The position numbers were made by a program, and so were the translations under genes. The notes under the pieces were generated by a model. The model saw only the letters and a list, made by a program, of their open reading frames with translations. It was not told the DNA's origin and made no database searches. A DNA stretch of 64,000 nt from Gordonia sp. (in: high G+C Gram-positive bacteria). GTDB lineage: Bacteria > Actinomycetota > Actinomycetes > Mycobacteriales > Mycobacteriaceae. The stretch covers positions 1 to 64,000 of the forward strand of contig NZ_JAGQTN010000089.1 in the NCBI RefSeq assembly GCF_020438995.1. Direction: 5' to 3'. Below, piece after piece: positions 39,065 through 48,983 of this stretch (position 1 is the first letter of the stretch; the number at the start of each line of letters is the position of its first letter).

Positions 39065-39125
39065 ACTTTGACGACCGGCCGGGACACTGCGAGCCGGCGA
39101 TCTACAGCCTTTCAGAGAGGACGCG

Positions 39126-41498
39126 ATGGCAGACGACACAGACACCGTGGCGGCGCCGGCCGACGCGGCCGATCCTTCGGCACCGGAGGTACCACCTGAG
39201 CGGACCGAGACTGTGGTGCGTGAGGAGCCTGTACCATCGTCGGCCTCGCGCCGCGTGCGGGCACGTCTGGCACGCAGGATGACCGCGACCCGTAGCCAGG
39301 TGCGTCCGGTCCTGGAACCGCTGGTGACTCTGCACCGCGACATCTATCCCAAGGCCGATATCGCGAAACTGCAACGCGCCTACGATGTCGCCGACGAACG
39401 TCACGCCGGTCAGACCCGCAAATCGGGTGACCCCTACATCACCCATCCGCTCGCGGTGGCCACCATCCTCGCCGACCTCGGCATGGACACCACCACCCTG
39501 ATAGCCGCCCTGCTGCACGACACCGTCGAGGACACCGGCTATTCGCTCGAACAACTCGAATCCGAGTTCGGCACCGAGGTCGCGCACCTGGTCGACGGTG
39601 TCACCAAACTCGACAAGGTGGCCCTCGGCAGTGCCGCCGAGGCCGAGACCATCCGCAAGATGATCATCGCGATGGCCCGCGATCCGCGCGTGTTGGTCAT
39701 CAAGGTCGCCGACCGGTTGCACAACATGCGCACGATGCGGTTCCTGCCGCCGGAGAAGCAGGCCCGCAAGGCCCGTGAAACGCTGGAAGTCATTGCTCCG
39801 CTGGCACATCGGCTCGGAATGGCCACGGTCAAGTGGGAATTGGAAGACCTCTCGTTCGCCATCCTGCACCCCAAGAAGTACGAGGAGATCGTGCGTCTGG
39901 TGGCCGATCGGGCACCCTCGCGCGACACCTATCTGGCGCGGGTACGTGCCGACATCACCAACGCGCTGGCCGCCACCCGCATCACCGCGGTCGTCGAGGG
40001 AAGGCCCAAGCACTACTGGTCGATCTATCAGAAGATGATCGTCAAGGGCCGCGACTTCGACGACATCCACGATCTGGTGGGTGTGCGCATCCTGTGCGAT
40101 GAGGTCCGCGACTGCTACGCGGCGGTCGGTGTGGTGCATTCGCTGTGGCAGCCGATGGCCGGGCGGTTCAAGGACTACATCGCGCAGCCACGCTACGGGG
40201 TGTATCAGTCCCTGCACACCACCGTCATCGGTCCCGAGGGCAAACCCCTCGAAGTGCAGATCCGCACGCAGGAGATGCACCGCACCGCCGAATTCGGTAT
40301 CGCCGCGCACTGGCGATACAAGGAGAGCGGCTACAAATCCAAGGGCGGCAGCAAGAGGTCCGACATCGCCGAGGTCGACGACATGGCGTGGATGCGCCAA
40401 CTGCTCGACTGGCAACGGGAGGCCGCGGATCCGGGCGAGTTCCTCGAATCGTTGCGGTTCGACCTCGCGTCGCGGGAGATCTTCGTCTTCACTCCGAAGG
40501 GTGATGTGATCACCCTTCCGGCGGGATCCACACCGGTCGACTTCGCGTACGCCGTCCACACCGAGGTCGGCCACCGCTGCATCGGCGCAAGGGTCAACGG
40601 CCGCCTCGTCGCGCTCGAACGGACCCTGGAGAACGGTGAGGTGGTGGAGGTGTTCACCTCCAAAGCACCCAACGCCGGACCGAGCCGCGACTGGCAGAGC
40701 TTCGTCGTGTCCCCACGAGCCAAGGCCAAGATCCGGCAGTGGTTCGCCAAGGAACGCCGCGAGGAAGCGCTCGAATCCGGCAAGGACGCCATCGTCAAGG
40801 AGGTCCGGCGCGGCGGCCTGCCGATCCAGCGGCTGATGAACGCCGAGTCGATGGCCGCGATCGCCAAGGAACTGCGCTACGCCGACGTCAGCGGCCTGTA
40901 CACGGCGGTCGGCGAGAACCATGTCTCGGCCCGGCACGTCGTCAACAGGCTGGTCGCGATCCTCGGCGGCATCGACGACGCCGTCGACGCGATCGCCGAA
41001 CGCTCGACACCGTCGACGCTGCCGACCCGTGGCCGCCGTGGCGGCGATGCCGGGGTCATCGTGTCCGGCATCGAGAACGTGGTCGCCAAGCTCGCCAAAT
41101 GCTGCACCCCGGTCCCCGGCGACGAGATCATGGGGTTCGTGACCCGCGGTGGCTCGGTCAGCGTGCACCGCACCGACTGCACCAACGCGGCAGCGCTGCG
41201 CGAGCAGCCCGAGCGGATCATCGAGGTCACCTGGGCGCCGTCACCGGAGTCGGTGTTCCTGGTCGCGATCCAGGTTGAGGCACTGGACCGGCACCGGCTG
41301 CTCTCGGACGTCACCAAGGTACTGGCCGACGAACGCGTCAACATCCTGTCCGCATCGGTCACCACCAGCCGCGACCGGGTGGCCGTCAGCAAGTTCACCT
41401 TCGAGATGGGCGACCCCAAACACCTCGGCCACGTGCTGAACGTGGTGCGCAACGTCGAAGGTGTCTACGACGTCTACCGCGTCACCTCCGCAGCCTAG
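39126..41498 (+). CDS. rel: Bifunctional (p)ppGpp synthetase/hydrolase Rel
   Basis: The protein has 790 residues. The N-terminal HD hydrolase contains the HDTVEDT motif near 128-134 and [12 protein letters not shown]. The synthetase domain carries [13 protein letters not shown] and [14 protein letters not shown] with [13 protein letters not shown] ([15 protein letters not shown]), helical/zinc-finger-like ([14 protein letters not shown]) and ACT regions follow. Both catalytic centres appear intact. It controls the stringent response at the ribosome. A GAGAGGA ribosome binding site precedes ATG 39126. Confidence 0.97.
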   Translation: MADDTDTVAAPADAADPSAPEVPPERTETVVREEPVPSSASRRVRARLARRMTATRSQVRPVLEPLVTLHRDIYPKADIAKLQRAYDVADERHAGQTRKSGDPYITHPLAVATILADLGMDTTTLIAALLHDTVEDTGYSLEQLESEFGTEVAHLVDGVTKLDKVALGSAAEAETIRKMIIAMARDPRVLVIKVADRLHNMRTMRFLPPEKQARKARETLEVIAPLAHRLGMATVKWELEDLSFAILHPKKYEEIVRLVADRAPSRDTYLARVRADITNALAATRITAVVEGRPKHYWSIYQKMIVKGRDFDDIHDLVGVRILCDEVRDCYAAVGVVHSLWQPMAGRFKDYIAQPRYGVYQSLHTTVIGPEGKPLEVQIRTQEMHRTAEFGIAAHWRYKESGYKSKGGSKRSDIAEVDDMAWMRQLLDWQREAADPGEFLESLRFDLASREIFVFTPKGDVITLPAGSTPVDFAYAVHTEVGHRCIGARVNGRLVALERTLENGEVVEVFTSKAPNAGPSRDWQSFVVSPRAKAKIRQWFAKERREEALESGKDAIVKEVRRGGLPIQRLMNAESMAAIAKELRYADVSGLYTAVGENHVSARHVVNRLVAILGGIDDAVDAIAERSTPSTLPTRGRRGGDAGVIVSGIENVVAKLAKCCTPVPGDEIMGFVTRGGSVSVHRTDCTNAAALREQPERIIEVTWAPSPESVFLVAIQVEALDRHRLLSDVTKVLADERVNILSASVTTSRDRVAVSKFTFEMGDPKHLGHVLNVVRNVEGVYDVYRVTSAA

Positions 41499-41508
41499 GT
41501 CCGCCGAG

Positions 41509-41535
41509 CCCCGCCGATCACCTCGATCGGCGGGG
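41509..41535. terminator. Bidirectional hairpin between rel and ppiB
   Basis: A perfect 11-bp stem (41509-41519 with 41525-41535) with a 5-nt loop sits in the 45-nt gap between two convergent genes. Neither side has a T tract. It can serve both transcripts. Confidence 0.75.
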
Positions 41536-41543
41536 TGGTGCCG

Positions 41544-42458
41544 TCAGTTCTTGACGGTGGCGGTGGTGATCTTGACCGGCAGCTTCGGTGCGCCGTCCTC
41601 TTTGCTGCCTGAGGCGCCGGGCACGATGCCGCCCTTGGCCACCTTGTCGAGCACCGCCAGCCCGGCCTCGTCCACGGTGCCCACCACCGCGTAGTCCGAG
41701 GGCAGCGTGCTGTCGCCGATCACGAGGAAGAACTGGCTCGACCCCGAATTGGCCTGGCCGTTGTTGGCGATGGCGATCGTGCCGCGCGGGTAGGTGACGG
41801 CCTGCTGACCCATCGCGTTGGGTGCGCCGCTCGGCTTGAGATCGGTGGGCGGCTCGTCCGGGCTGGTCCAGCCGGGACCACCCATGCCGGTGCCGGTCGG
41901 GTCGCCGCACTGGAGCACCTTCAGCGACGTGCTGGCCGTCATCCGGTGGCAGGACGAGTCGTCGAAGAACTTGCCGCGGATCAGATGCTCGATCGCACCG
42001 GTGTTGCAAGGGGCCGAGTCGCGTTTGAGCGTGATCGGGATGGAGCCCTGGCTGGTTTCGAACACTGCCGCCAGCGTGCCCTTCTTGAGTTGCTTGTCAC
42101 CGGGCTTGGGGGCTGGCCGCTTCTTGGCCAGGTAGTCCTGGATCTGCTTGTTGTACTCGACGACCTGCTTGCGGTACTCGTCGCGCTGCTCGGCCGGGAT
42201 CTGCTCCGGCGGATCGACCGGCTGGGCCTTCGGATCTTCCTGCGGCCCCCACGCGCACGCGGTCCAGCGTTCCTTCTCGCGGTCGTCGGACACCTTCTTG
42301 ACCACCAGACCGGTGATCGTGCCCGCCACGATGACGACGATCGCGACGGACACACCGATGATGGTCATCCGGCGTTTGCGTGCGGCGCGCTGCTCGGTTT
42401 CCAAACGCTCCTCGAGCTTGCGTTTGGCCGCTTGTCGGCGCTCCTCGTTGGTCGACAC
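41544..42458 (-). CDS. ppiB: Membrane-anchored cyclophilin-type peptidyl-prolyl isomerase
   Basis: The protein has 304 residues from GTG 42458, where AGGAGG lies about 9 nt upstream; an in-frame ATG 42488 would place that site inside the coding region. A basic cytosolic N terminus and one membrane helix (about 32-54) precede a Pro/Lys/Gln-rich stalk and a cyclophilin domain (FFDDSSCHRM, LQCGDPTGTGMGGPG, GTIAIANNGQANSGSSQFFLV, YAVVGTVDEAGLAVLD). The usual catalytic Arg of the FHR motif is at CHRM. It is convergent with rel, as Rv2582 is. Confidence 0.9.
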   Translation of the reverse strand: MSTNEERRQAAKRKLEERLETEQRAARKRRMTIIGVSVAIVVIVAGTITGLVVKKVSDDREKERWTACAWGPQEDPKAQPVDPPEQIPAEQRDEYRKQVVEYNKQIQDYLAKKRPAPKPGDKQLKKGTLAAVFETSQGSIPITLKRDSAPCNTGAIEHLIRGKFFDDSSCHRMTASTSLKVLQCGDPTGTGMGGPGWTSPDEPPTDLKPSGAPNAMGQQAVTYPRGTIAIANNGQANSGSSQFFLVIGDSTLPSDYAVVGTVDEAGLAVLDKVAKGGIVPGASGSKEDGAPKLPVKITTATVKN

Positions 42459-42593
42459 GCTGGTGAACCCTCCTGTGGACGTCGGCATACTCGACTCGCC
42501 AGTTTGCCAGCAGTACCTGAGAGTAAGGAACGGCGGGTACGGCGCGCCGTACCCGCCGGACCCGGCCACCGATCCCCCTGCGACAATGAGCCG

Positions 42594-43325
42594 ATGCTGA
42601 TCACCGGATTTCCGGCCGGAATGTTCCAGACCAACTGCTATCTGCTCGCCCCGCAGCCCGGCGGGCAGGCAGTGATCATCGACCCCGGTCAGGATGCCGC
42701 GCCCCAGGTCAGGGCGCTGCTGGCCGAACACGACCTCACCCCCGCGGCGGTACTGCTGACGCACGGACATCTCGACCACACGTGGAACGCCACCGAATTG
42801 TGTGACGAATTCGCCATCCCGGCCTACATCCACACAGCCGACCGGCCCATGCTCACCGACCCTGGGATGGGCCTCGGGCGTGCGTTGGGACAGCTGATCG
42901 GCGACACCGAGTTCACCGAACCACGCCAGGTTGTCGAGTTCGCCGACGGCGAGAACGTCGAGATCGCCGGGATGCGGTTCACCGTCGACCTGGCCCCCGG
43001 TCACACCCAGGGTTCGGTGCTGCTCGGCATCGACGTCGAGGTGCCTGCCGACGAGGACGGGCACGACTCGGGGCAGGTGACCACAACGGTGCCGGTGTGC
43101 TTCTCCGGCGACGTATTGTTTGCCGGGTCGATCGGCCGGACCGATCTGCCCGGCGGCGACCACGATCAGTTGCTCGAATCCATCGAGAAGAAGCTGCTGC
43201 CGCTACCCGACGAGACTCAGGTGCTACCCGGCCACGGACCCCAGACCTCCATCGGCCGCGAACGCGCCACCAACCCGTTCCTCCTCGGGATCGGGACCGA
43301 GAAGAAGGGACGATTCGGACTGTGA
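42594..43325 (+). CDS. Metallo-beta-lactamase-fold hydrolase (glyoxalase II-like)
   Basis: The protein has 243 residues. The zinc motif THGHLDH is complete, with later His in PGHTQGS, Asp in FSGDVLF and His in LPGHGPQT. The family includes hydroxyacylglutathione hydrolases; actinobacteria lack glutathione, so a mycothiol-related or other thioester substrate is more likely. It overlaps hisS (GTGA), matching Rv2581c-hisS in mycobacteria. Confidence 0.9.
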   Translation: MLITGFPAGMFQTNCYLLAPQPGGQAVIIDPGQDAAPQVRALLAEHDLTPAAVLLTHGHLDHTWNATELCDEFAIPAYIHTADRPMLTDPGMGLGRALGQLIGDTEFTEPRQVVEFADGENVEIAGMRFTVDLAPGHTQGSVLLGIDVEVPADEDGHDSGQVTTTVPVCFSGDVLFAGSIGRTDLPGGDHDQLLESIEKKLLPLPDETQVLPGHGPQTSIGRERATNPFLLGIGTEKKGRFGL

Positions 43326-44587
43326 GCGCCGAGTTTCAGGCACCACGAGGTATCCCGGACTACTTTCCGCCCGCCTCGGCGGATTTCCGTCGCGTCCGCG
43401 ACACGCTGGCCGACGCCGCCCGCCGTGCCGGGTACGGGCACATCGAACTGCCGATCTTCGAGGACACCGGACTGTTCGCGCGTGGCGTCGGTGAATCCAC
43501 CGACGTGGTGAGCAAGGAGATGTACACCTTCGCCGACCGGGGCGAACGTTCGGTGACGCTGCGGCCCGAAGGCACGGCCGGGGTGATGCGTGCGGTCATC
43601 CAGCATGGCCTCGACCGCGGCCAGCTCCCGGTGAAACTCTGTTACGCCGGTCCGTTCTTCCGCTACGAGAAGCCGCAGGAGGGCCGCTACCGGCAGCTGC
43701 AGCAGGTGGGTGTGGAGGCCATCGGTGTCGACGATCCGGCGCTCGACGCCGAGGTCATCGCCATCGCCGACGAAGGCTACCGGCGCCTGGGCCTGTCCGG
43801 CTTCCGGCTGGAGATCACCTCGCTCGGCGACGACGAATCGCGACCCCGCTACCGGGAGGCGTTGCAGCAGTTCCTGTTCGGGCTCGACCTCGATGAATCG
43901 ACCCGCAAACGCGCCGAGATCAATCCGCTGCGGGTACTCGACGACAAGCGTCCCGAGATCAAGGCGGCCACCGCCGACGCGCCACTGCTCATCGACTACC
44001 TCAGCGACGCGGCACGCGAACACTTCGATACTGTCCTCGGGCATCTGAACCGTCTCGGCGTGCCGTACGAGATCAATCCGCGCCTGGTCCGGGGCCTGGA
44101 CTACTACACCAAGACCACGTTCGAGTTCGTCCATGACGGTCTCGGCGCCCAGTCCGGCATCGGCGGCGGTGGCCGCTATGACGGCCTGATGCGGCAGATC
44201 GGTGGCAAGCAGGACCTGTCGGGTATCGGTTTCGGTATCGGCGTGGACCGCACCATGCTCGCGATGCGGGCCGAGGGCGTCGCCGATGCCGAGGCCGCCC
44301 GCTGTCAGGTGTTCGGAGTCCCGATGGGTGGGGCGGCCAAAGCCGAGCTGGTCGCGCTGGCCGGCCGTCTGCGTGCGGCCGGCGTCAGCGTCGACCTGGC
44401 TTACGGCGATCGTGGCCTCAAAGGCGCGATGAAGGCCGCCGACCGCTCAGGTGCGCGGCTCGCGCTGGTGCTCGGTGATCGTGAGATCGCCGACGGTGCC
44501 ATCGAGGTCAAGGACCTGTCGAACGGCGAGCAGCGCAAGGTGTTGCTGGATGCTGTGCTCGACGAAGTGATCAGCACCCTGGGCTGA
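43322..44587 (+). CDS. hisS: Histidyl-tRNA synthetase
   Basis: The protein has 421 residues. It is a class II synthetase: N-terminal [11 protein letters not shown], motif 2 region [19 protein letters not shown], histidine motifs [15 protein letters not shown] and GGGGRYDGL, then motif 3 [13 protein letters not shown] and the anticodon domain. It charges tRNA-His. The GTG start lies within the previous stop codon. Confidence 0.97.
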   Translation: MSAEFQAPRGIPDYFPPASADFRRVRDTLADAARRAGYGHIELPIFEDTGLFARGVGESTDVVSKEMYTFADRGERSVTLRPEGTAGVMRAVIQHGLDRGQLPVKLCYAGPFFRYEKPQEGRYRQLQQVGVEAIGVDDPALDAEVIAIADEGYRRLGLSGFRLEITSLGDDESRPRYREALQQFLFGLDLDESTRKRAEINPLRVLDDKRPEIKAATADAPLLIDYLSDAAREHFDTVLGHLNRLGVPYEINPRLVRGLDYYTKTTFEFVHDGLGAQSGIGGGGRYDGLMRQIGGKQDLSGIGFGIGVDRTMLAMRAEGVADAEAARCQVFGVPMGGAAKAELVALAGRLRAAGVSVDLAYGDRGLKGAMKAADRSGARLALVLGDREIADGAIEVKDLSNGEQRKVLLDAVLDEVISTLG

Positions 44588-44735
44588 AGTTTCGCGGCGG
44601 CGGCCGCAGGTCGCGGCGTCCCCCGGAATGGGCACACGCCGACTGAACACAGTGTCGTCGCAGCCTTGCGGCGTACAGTCTGGTGGGTCCACCCGTGCTG
44701 GGTGCACCCAACCGAATCCACAAGCAAAGGGGCTG

Positions 44736-45611
44736 ATGGTGACGACGAACAATGCACCGATCGCGGTGGCGGTCGACGGGTCCGACGAGGCGCTGGCAGC
44801 GGTGCGCTGGGCGGCGGCCGAGGCGGTCCGTGCGCATGCTGCGCTGACGATCGTGTCGGTGGTGGCACCGTTCACGGCGCCGATCGGCCAGAACGTCGAG
44901 GGCTGGGTCGAGGCCGAACAGTACGTCGAGGCGCGGCGCGATCTGGCGCAGGGAGCGGTCGACGTCGCTCTCGACCTGGCTGTGGAACTGGCACCGGGCG
45001 TGTCGATCGACGGTGAGGTGATCGACGGCAAACCCACCCTCGTGCTGCGGGAACTATCCAGCCGCGTCCGCATGATCGTGGTCGGTCGCCGCGGGCTGGG
45101 CGGTGTCGCCGGCCTGCTCCTGGGATCGGTCAGCAGCGACATCGCCGCACACGGCAATTGCCCGGTGGCCGTCGTCGGACCGCAGGCTCCCGAGTCCGGC
45201 CCTGTCGTTGTCGGTGTCGACGGTTCGCCGATATCGACCGAGGCCGTCACGCACGCCTTCCAGGCGGCCGACACCAGAGGAACAACGCTGGTTGCCGTGC
45301 ACAGCTATGGCGGATTCGCCGGTGGTGCCTTCTACGGGCAGGGTGAGGAAGCCCTGCGTCGGCTCAACGACGAGGCCGCCGCATCACTGGGCTCGCAGCT
45401 CGCCGGCCACAGCGAGGACTATCCCGACGTCGAGGTCGAGTCGGCGATCGTCGCCGGTGACGCGGCACCGGCCATCGTCGGTGCGGCCGGCGATGCCCAA
45501 CTGATCGTCGTCGGCAGCCGAGGCCGAGGGGGCTTCCGGGGCCTGCTGCTGGGTTCGACCGGACAGGCCGTACTGCAGGTGGCGCCGTGCCCGGTGCTGG
45601 TCGTGCACTAG
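44736..45611 (+). CDS. Tandem universal stress protein (UspA) domain protein
   Basis: The protein has 291 residues with two Usp domains. Each has the ATP-binding G-x2-G-x9-G-S pattern: GRRGLGGVAGLLLGS in the first and GSRGRGGFRGLLLGS in the second, plus VAVDGSDEA and VVGVDGSPIS. AAAGGGG precedes ATG 44736. Mycobacterial double-Usp proteins bind ATP and are induced by hypoxia or dormancy signals. No DosR-type site was identified in the 148 nt upstream. The stop overlaps that of the convergent gene. Confidence 0.93.
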   Translation: MVTTNNAPIAVAVDGSDEALAAVRWAAAEAVRAHAALTIVSVVAPFTAPIGQNVEGWVEAEQYVEARRDLAQGAVDVALDLAVELAPGVSIDGEVIDGKPTLVLRELSSRVRMIVVGRRGLGGVAGLLLGSVSSDIAAHGNCPVAVVGPQAPESGPVVVGVDGSPISTEAVTHAFQAADTRGTTLVAVHSYGGFAGGAFYGQGEEALRRLNDEAAASLGSQLAGHSEDYPDVEVESAIVAGDAAPAIVGAAGDAQLIVVGSRGRGGFRGLLLGSTGQAVLQVAPCPVLVVH

Positions 45612-46489
45612 AGCACGCCCGGCACCTGCCATCTCGGCAGCACCTCCGCCAGCGTGGCCTCGAATGTTTCCATCGAGGCCACGTGTGGCCGGCTGGTCCG
45701 GGGCCAGGGAATGACGACATCGGTGAAACCGAGTCCTGCGGCTCGCCCGATCAGATCGTCGAGCGCCCCCGCACTCGTGAGGGGGTCGTGCGGCGCCCAG
45801 GTCAGGCTGAGATAGCGGGGAAACCGGTCGCCTCCGGGCCGGCCGGTGAGGGTGTCGTCGAGGATGCGCACACTGCGTGCAACTCCGGCGAACCAGTCCT
45901 CGATGTTGCCCGCCTGGGTTCCGGTGGTGATCCAGCCATCGCCGTGACGGGCGGCGAACCGCACAGAGCGCGGCCCGTTTCCGGCCAGTAGCAACGGAAT
46001 CCGCTCCCGGACCGATCCGCCGGCCAGCCGCATGTCGATGGCACTGTAGTACTCGCCGGCGAACGTCACGTGGTCATCGGTGAGCGCGAGATCGAGCAGC
46101 CGCACGAACTCCTGGAACCGGTCGACCCGCTCGCGGGCGGTCACCGGCGGCTGACCGAGGATCAGGTCGTCGGGAGTACCGCCCGCGCCGAGGCCTATCA
46201 GCAGCCGATCACCCGCGATGTCCAGGAGGGTCTGCAACTCCCGCGCCAACGGCACCGGATGGCGGAAGTTGGGAGATATCACGAAGGCGCCCAACGGGAT
46301 TCGGTTGGTCACCAGTGACGCAGCGGTCAGTGTCGGGATACACGAGAACCAGCGGTTGTCCGGCAGCGAACCCCACACCAGGTGATCGAACGTCCATGCG
46401 TGATCGAAACCCATCTCCTCGGCACGCCGCCACTCGTGCTGCGCCTGCTGCCACGGATGGTCGGGGATGATGTACACACCGATGCGCAT
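45608..46489 (-). CDS. LLM-class (luciferase-like) F420-dependent oxidoreductase
   Basis: The protein has 293 residues from ATG 46489. Luciferase-like TIM-barrel features are DHAWTFDHLVWG near 29, PLGAFVISPNFRHP near 75, LLIGLGAGG near 102 and LLLAGNGPRSVRFAARHGDGW near 190. Actinobacterial members mostly use F420H2 rather than FMN. Its TAG stop shares three bases with that of the usp gene (45608-45611), so no intergenic terminator fits. Substrate unknown. Confidence 0.88.
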   Translation of the reverse strand: MRIGVYIIPDHPWQQAQHEWRRAEEMGFDHAWTFDHLVWGSLPDNRWFSCIPTLTAASLVTNRIPLGAFVISPNFRHPVPLARELQTLLDIAGDRLLIGLGAGGTPDDLILGQPPVTARERVDRFQEFVRLLDLALTDDHVTFAGEYYSAIDMRLAGGSVRERIPLLLAGNGPRSVRFAARHGDGWITTGTQAGNIEDWFAGVARSVRILDDTLTGRPGGDRFPRYLSLTWAPHDPLTSAGALDDLIGRAAGLGFTDVVIPWPRTSRPHVASMETFEATLAEVLPRWQVPGVL

Positions 46490-46598
46490 GGTTCGAGGGT
46501 ATCGGGCCCGGTCGCGCGGTTGAGGACAGAGACTGACCTGTTTGGCATGAATACTTGAGCTTGCCACTAAGAACAATCACGACATAGGGGAGTGTGCG

Positions 46599-47036
46599 AT
46601 GGGCCTGGAGATTCAGGTGACCTTTGATTGCGCCGATCCGGCTGCGCTCGCCGGATTCTGGGCGCAGGTCCTGCACTACGAGGTGCAGGGACCGCCGCCC
46701 GGATTCGCCACCTGGGATGCGGCTCTCGACGCGTTCGGTGTGCCGCCCGAGCACCGCAACAGCCGATCAGCGGTCGTCGACCCCGCGGGGGCCGGTCCGC
46801 GGATCTTCTTCCAGCGGGTTCCGGAGGGCAAGAGCGCCAAGAATCGCGTGCATCTGGATGTGCGGGCGGCACCGGGCCTGACCGGCGGCGACAGGATGGC
46901 CGCGCTCGAGGCGGAGGCCCTGCGGTTGATCGAGCTCGGCGCCCGCAGGCTCGAACGGTTCGAGCCGGCTCCGCCGATGGAGACCGGTTTCATCGTGATG
47001 GCCGATCCGGAGGGCAACGAGTTCTGCCTGGATTGA
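46599..47036 (+). CDS. VOC (glyoxalase/bleomycin resistance-like) family protein
   Basis: The protein has 145 residues. The pattern VTFDCADPAALAGFWAQVLHYE ... NRVHLDVRA ... GFIVMADPEGNEFCLD is the glyoxalase-like VOC subgroup common in actinobacteria. The metal-ligand positions are a His in VHLDV and the Glu of GNEFC. It is divergent from the LLM gene. Function cannot be assigned. Confidence 0.88.
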   Translation: MGLEIQVTFDCADPAALAGFWAQVLHYEVQGPPPGFATWDAALDAFGVPPEHRNSRSAVVDPAGAGPRIFFQRVPEGKSAKNRVHLDVRAAPGLTGGDRMAALEAEALRLIELGARRLERFEPAPPMETGFIVMADPEGNEFCLD

Positions 47037-47050
47037 GCGTGTTCTCGCCG

Positions 47051-47653
47051 CTATCTGTGAACCCGGGCGGGTGGGCACACCCAACGGCTGATGAACTCGC
47101 GCAGTTCGTCGTCGGAACGCGGTGGTGATGTCGGGTATTGCAGCAGGCTCAGGAATACCCGCATCACCAGCTCGGCCAGACCGGCCATGGCCTCGTCGTC
47201 ATAGCCGTTCTCGGCCCACTCCACCGGCAGCCGGCCCAGCATCTGCGCGCCGAGGGAGATGCCGCTTTCCGACGTCGCCTCACGGGTGAACAGTTCGGTC
47301 TGCCCGGCCCGTAGCAACAGGCCCATCGACGGTTCGTCCGGTAACCGGTTGAGGCAGTACAGGATTGTCTCGACGATGGCGCCGTCGACGGTGGTGACGT
47401 GCGCCAGGTCCCGGCGCATCCCGTCGAGGAAGTCCGCGGCACCGGCCTGGGCCACGGCCGCGAGCATGTCGTTGACCGACGAGAAGTAGCGGTAGACGGT
47501 CTGCCGGGTGACGCCGAGTTCGTTCGCCACATCGGCGAGGGTGGTCTTGTTGACCCCGTGCTTCTCGACCGACGCGATCGCGGCGTTGAGAATGCGGGTG
47601 CGGGCCTCCTCGGAATCGGACGGTAGGTTGCCCTGCCAACCGCGAGTTCTCAT
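47051..47653 (-). CDS. TetR family transcriptional regulator
   Basis: The protein has 200 residues. The N-terminal HTH is typical (ILNAAIASVEKHGVNKTTLADVANELGVTRQTVYRYFSS, about 21-59). The C-terminal domain is helical. It is the last gene of the minus-strand set FAD oxygenase - membrane protein - tetR with 12 nt between it and the membrane gene. The long palindrome at 50553-50592, upstream of the first gene, is the likely binding site, giving autoregulation. Confidence 0.9.
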   Translation of the reverse strand: MRTRGWQGNLPSDSEEARTRILNAAIASVEKHGVNKTTLADVANELGVTRQTVYRYFSSVNDMLAAVAQAGAADFLDGMRRDLAHVTTVDGAIVETILYCLNRLPDEPSMGLLLRAGQTELFTREATSESGISLGAQMLGRLPVEWAENGYDDEAMAGLAELVMRVFLSLLQYPTSPPRSDDELREFISRWVCPPARVHR

Positions 47654-47665
47654 TCGCCCATACTT

Positions 47666-48895
47666 TCACACCTGTTCGACTGGCTGCCGGGCACCTGAGT
47701 CGCCGGCGGTCGCGGTCTGCTCCGGCGTGGCCCGATCGCGGCCGAGAGCCAGTGCGGCCAACAGACTTCCGGACGCGACCACCAGACAGGCGACGACGTA
47801 GGGGAGACTGCCGATCGGCGTGCCGTCGTCGGTGACCCCGTCGGTGGCGCCGAAATAGGCCGGTAGCGCGCTGATCCACAGCGCGGTGTGCACGCCCAGG
47901 AACAGGAACGGGAACACGAGCAGGAACGGCCGCGCCGTGCGCGCGGGTGCCTGTGCTGCCGGTGCCGATCGCATCTTCCGCCATTGAGTACCGAGCAGGT
48001 ACAGACCGACCAGCCACAACGCGACGATCTCGATGCCCAGCACGATCGCCTGCCCGGTGAGGTTGGCACCCTCACCGCGACCGAACACCGACGCCGGGAT
48101 TCCCATCAGCGGCATGCTGATCACGGCCACCACACCGGACACCACGATGCGCCATGCCAGCGACAGACCGCGCGGCGCGTTGCCGGCCAGCGTCGGGTTG
48201 GCGATGAGCCGGGCGCTGACGTAGGTGAGCACACCGAACGAGACGGACGCGAACAACCACACACTGTTCAGTGGGACCGAGGCGAGAAGCGGAACCGCGG
48301 CCGGGTTACCGAGATCGGCGGCGGTGTTGCCATAGAACGGATCATCCACATTCCAGGCCCACCACTTCAGTTGCGGCCCAAGTTGATCGAAGATCTCATA
48401 GAACACTTGGTACACGAATGCAACGGTCACCGCGCCCTTGAGTGCACCCTGCTTGGTGCCGTCGAAGAAGCCGAACGCCCGCACGATCTCATAGGCCACC
48501 TGGCTGAGCGCCGGGTAGAAGCACACGATGTACAGCGGCAGCCGGTCGTACATGAAATCGACCGTGAACACGTTGTGCGCGAACATGAATCCCATCGCGT
48601 CCTGCATCCCGAACCACTCGGGGAAGTACAGGGGCGGTTCGATCACGAACAGATATACCAGCGAACCGAGCCACAGCGCGAGGTTGGTGGGGTCATTGTC
48701 GCGGCGCAACCTGCGGATCGCGTGCACCAGCGCAAGGACTGCGCCGACGATGATCGTCACCTCGAGAACCGGCAGCGTCCAGTTCTCCAGGCCGAACGGA
48801 TTACGCAGCGCGGCAACCGGATTGGCGTCCTCGCAGATAAAGCCCAGATATCGGGTGATGACATACGCCGGGGTGTCCGGATCGCACACTGCCAT
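47666..48895 (-). CDS. Polytopic membrane protein of unknown function
   Basis: The protein has 409 residues with about nine or ten hydrophobic segments distributed over the whole length. Notable soluble motifs are FVIEPPLYFPEWFG near 82, FMYDRLPLYIVCFYPALSQ near 111 and LKWWAWNVDDPFYGN near 178, with many Trp and acidic residues near the membrane that could form a substrate site. I do not recognise the family with certainty. Its place between a FAD monooxygenase-like gene and a TetR gene suggests an enzyme or transporter for a lipophilic compound. Confidence 0.75.
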   Translation of the reverse strand: MAVCDPDTPAYVITRYLGFICEDANPVAALRNPFGLENWTLPVLEVTIIVGAVLALVHAIRRLRRDNDPTNLALWLGSLVYLFVIEPPLYFPEWFGMQDAMGFMFAHNVFTVDFMYDRLPLYIVCFYPALSQVAYEIVRAFGFFDGTKQGALKGAVTVAFVYQVFYEIFDQLGPQLKWWAWNVDDPFYGNTAADLGNPAAVPLLASVPLNSVWLFASVSFGVLTYVSARLIANPTLAGNAPRGLSLAWRIVVSGVVAVISMPLMGIPASVFGRGEGANLTGQAIVLGIEIVALWLVGLYLLGTQWRKMRSAPAAQAPARTARPFLLVFPFLFLGVHTALWISALPAYFGATDGVTDDGTPIGSLPYVVACLVVASGSLLAALALGRDRATPEQTATAGDSGARQPVEQV

Positions 48896-48983
48896 GAAAG
48901 TGCTCCTCGATGGTGAACGAAATGTGGGTCGGTCCGGGCCTGCCGCAGTGCCGGAGACGGCAGGCCCGACACGTGTTCGGTAC

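Noticed and set aside
39102..41168. 688-codon open frame on the minus strand
   Set aside because: It lies wholly inside rel on the opposite strand; long antisense frames are usual in G+C-rich genes with third-position bias.
42459..42488. Upstream ATG start for ppiB
   Set aside because: It would bury the AGGAGG ribosome binding site in the coding region; GTG 42458 is better placed.
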